Shown here one piece after another: positions 63,968-64,000 of a stretch of DNA of 64,000 nucleotides. Numbering within the stretch: position 1 is the first letter of the stretch; each line of letters opens with the position of its first letter. A program made the translations under genes and the position numbers. The notes beneath the pieces were generated by a model. It searched no databases and was not told the DNA's origin. It saw nothing but the letters and a program-made list of their open reading frames with translations. This DNA comes from Methylobacterium sp. 2A (lineage in GTDB: Bacteria; Pseudomonadota; Alphaproteobacteria; Rhizobiales; Beijerinckiaceae): NCBI RefSeq assembly GCF_009806555.1, contig NZ_VUOK01000029.1, positions 1 through 64,000 on the forward strand. Reading direction: 5' to 3'.

Positions 63968-64000
63968 TCAGTAGCCGACGTAGCCGCCAGCGCCCTGGCT
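63968..64000 (-). CDS. C-terminal end of a gene running off the window
   Basis: Reading leftward from the edge gives SQGAGGYVGY and a stop at 63968-63970. A Gly/Tyr-rich end like this is typical of small secreted proteins, but only ten residues are visible. Confidence 0.4.
   Translation of the reverse strand, partial: SQGAGGYVGY

Noticed and set aside
1..64000. CRISPR arrays, rRNA, tRNA genes, integrases or intact insertion sequences
   Set aside because: No regularly spaced repeats, no tRNA-like cloverleaf with conserved TTCGA arm, no rRNA sequence and no transposase domain were recognised by eye. A covariance-model scan would be decisive.

Overview
The window looks like chromosomal DNA of a Methylobacterium-type alphaproteobacterium (Methylobacteriaceae). 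Base composition is very GC-rich and genes are tightly packed. It carries a lanthanide-type (XoxF-like) PQQ methanol dehydrogenase cluster, purple-bacterial reaction-centre genes, a rhizobial-style FixL-FixJ-FixK oxygen cascade and DUF6894-type small proteins, a combination typical of that genus. The assignment is an inference from gene content. A perfect 16-bp parS site near the right end suggests the chromosome, probably in the broad neighbourhood of its origin.

0-7.6 kb: a PAS-PAS-Xre regulator, a soluble PAS chemoreceptor, a membrane dCache chemoreceptor, and small proteins. 7.7-17.6 kb: the complete cbb3 oxidase set ccoNOQP, its maturation operon ccoGHIS, and an oxygen-independent coproporphyrinogen oxidase (hemN). 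17.9-28.6 kb: a microaerobic stress and regulator block holding an OmpW-like porin, a universal stress protein, an odd cytochrome c lacking the heme histidine, an Fe-S FNR homologue, NsrR with flavohemoglobin Hmp, an NnrR/NarR-like regulator, a truncated narK fused to a molybdopterin-protein remnant (a deletion scar of a lost nitrate reductase locus), FixK, an orphan receiver protein and a CBS protein. 28.7-30.9 kb: FixJ and heme-PAS FixL. At least a dozen FNR/FixK-type palindromes (TTGNN-N4-NNCAA) sit about 20-210 bp in front of most of these genes, so FixLJ to FixK/FNR to targets can be read off the sequence.

31.2-39.4 kb: a compact reaction-centre operon pufL-pufM-pufC-puhA-puhB plus an HPP-family membrane gene. 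The first five genes are joined by short gaps or 4-bp overlaps. There is no pufBA antenna gene. Two tandem TGT-N12-ACA (PpsR/CrtJ-type) palindromes precede pufL. On the far side are a DUF6894-Crp pair and an AerR/PpaA-like B12-binding regulator whose own upstream region has a FixK box. Uniting the H-subunit gene with the L, M and cytochrome genes is not the usual arrangement, where puhA lies in a separate puh operon. The cluster is flanked by a decayed TonB-receptor gene and a lower-GC stretch.

40-46.3 kb: a DUF2254 membrane protein, a CPA1 Na+/H+ antiporter, and xoxG-like, xoxJ and xoxF genes. 46.7-48.5 kb: two decayed genes, a peptide-ABC binding protein with a frameshift and a deletion, and an acyl-CoA ligase tail. 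48.7-51.4 kb: a tauABC-like sulfonate/nitrate-family ABC transporter. 51.9-59.2 kb: a probable catabolic group for a hydrophobic substrate, with acyl-CoA ligase, two TetR regulators, a short-chain dehydrogenase, a Baeyer-Villiger-type monooxygenase and a phenol-MetA-type outer-membrane protein. 60.1-63.6 kb: a zinc alcohol/formaldehyde dehydrogenase with its usual small membrane partner, and D-serine dehydratase. No rRNA, tRNA, CRISPR array or intact transposase gene was seen. One 254-bp MITE-like element with a 10-bp target duplication lies at 24.03-24.30 kb.
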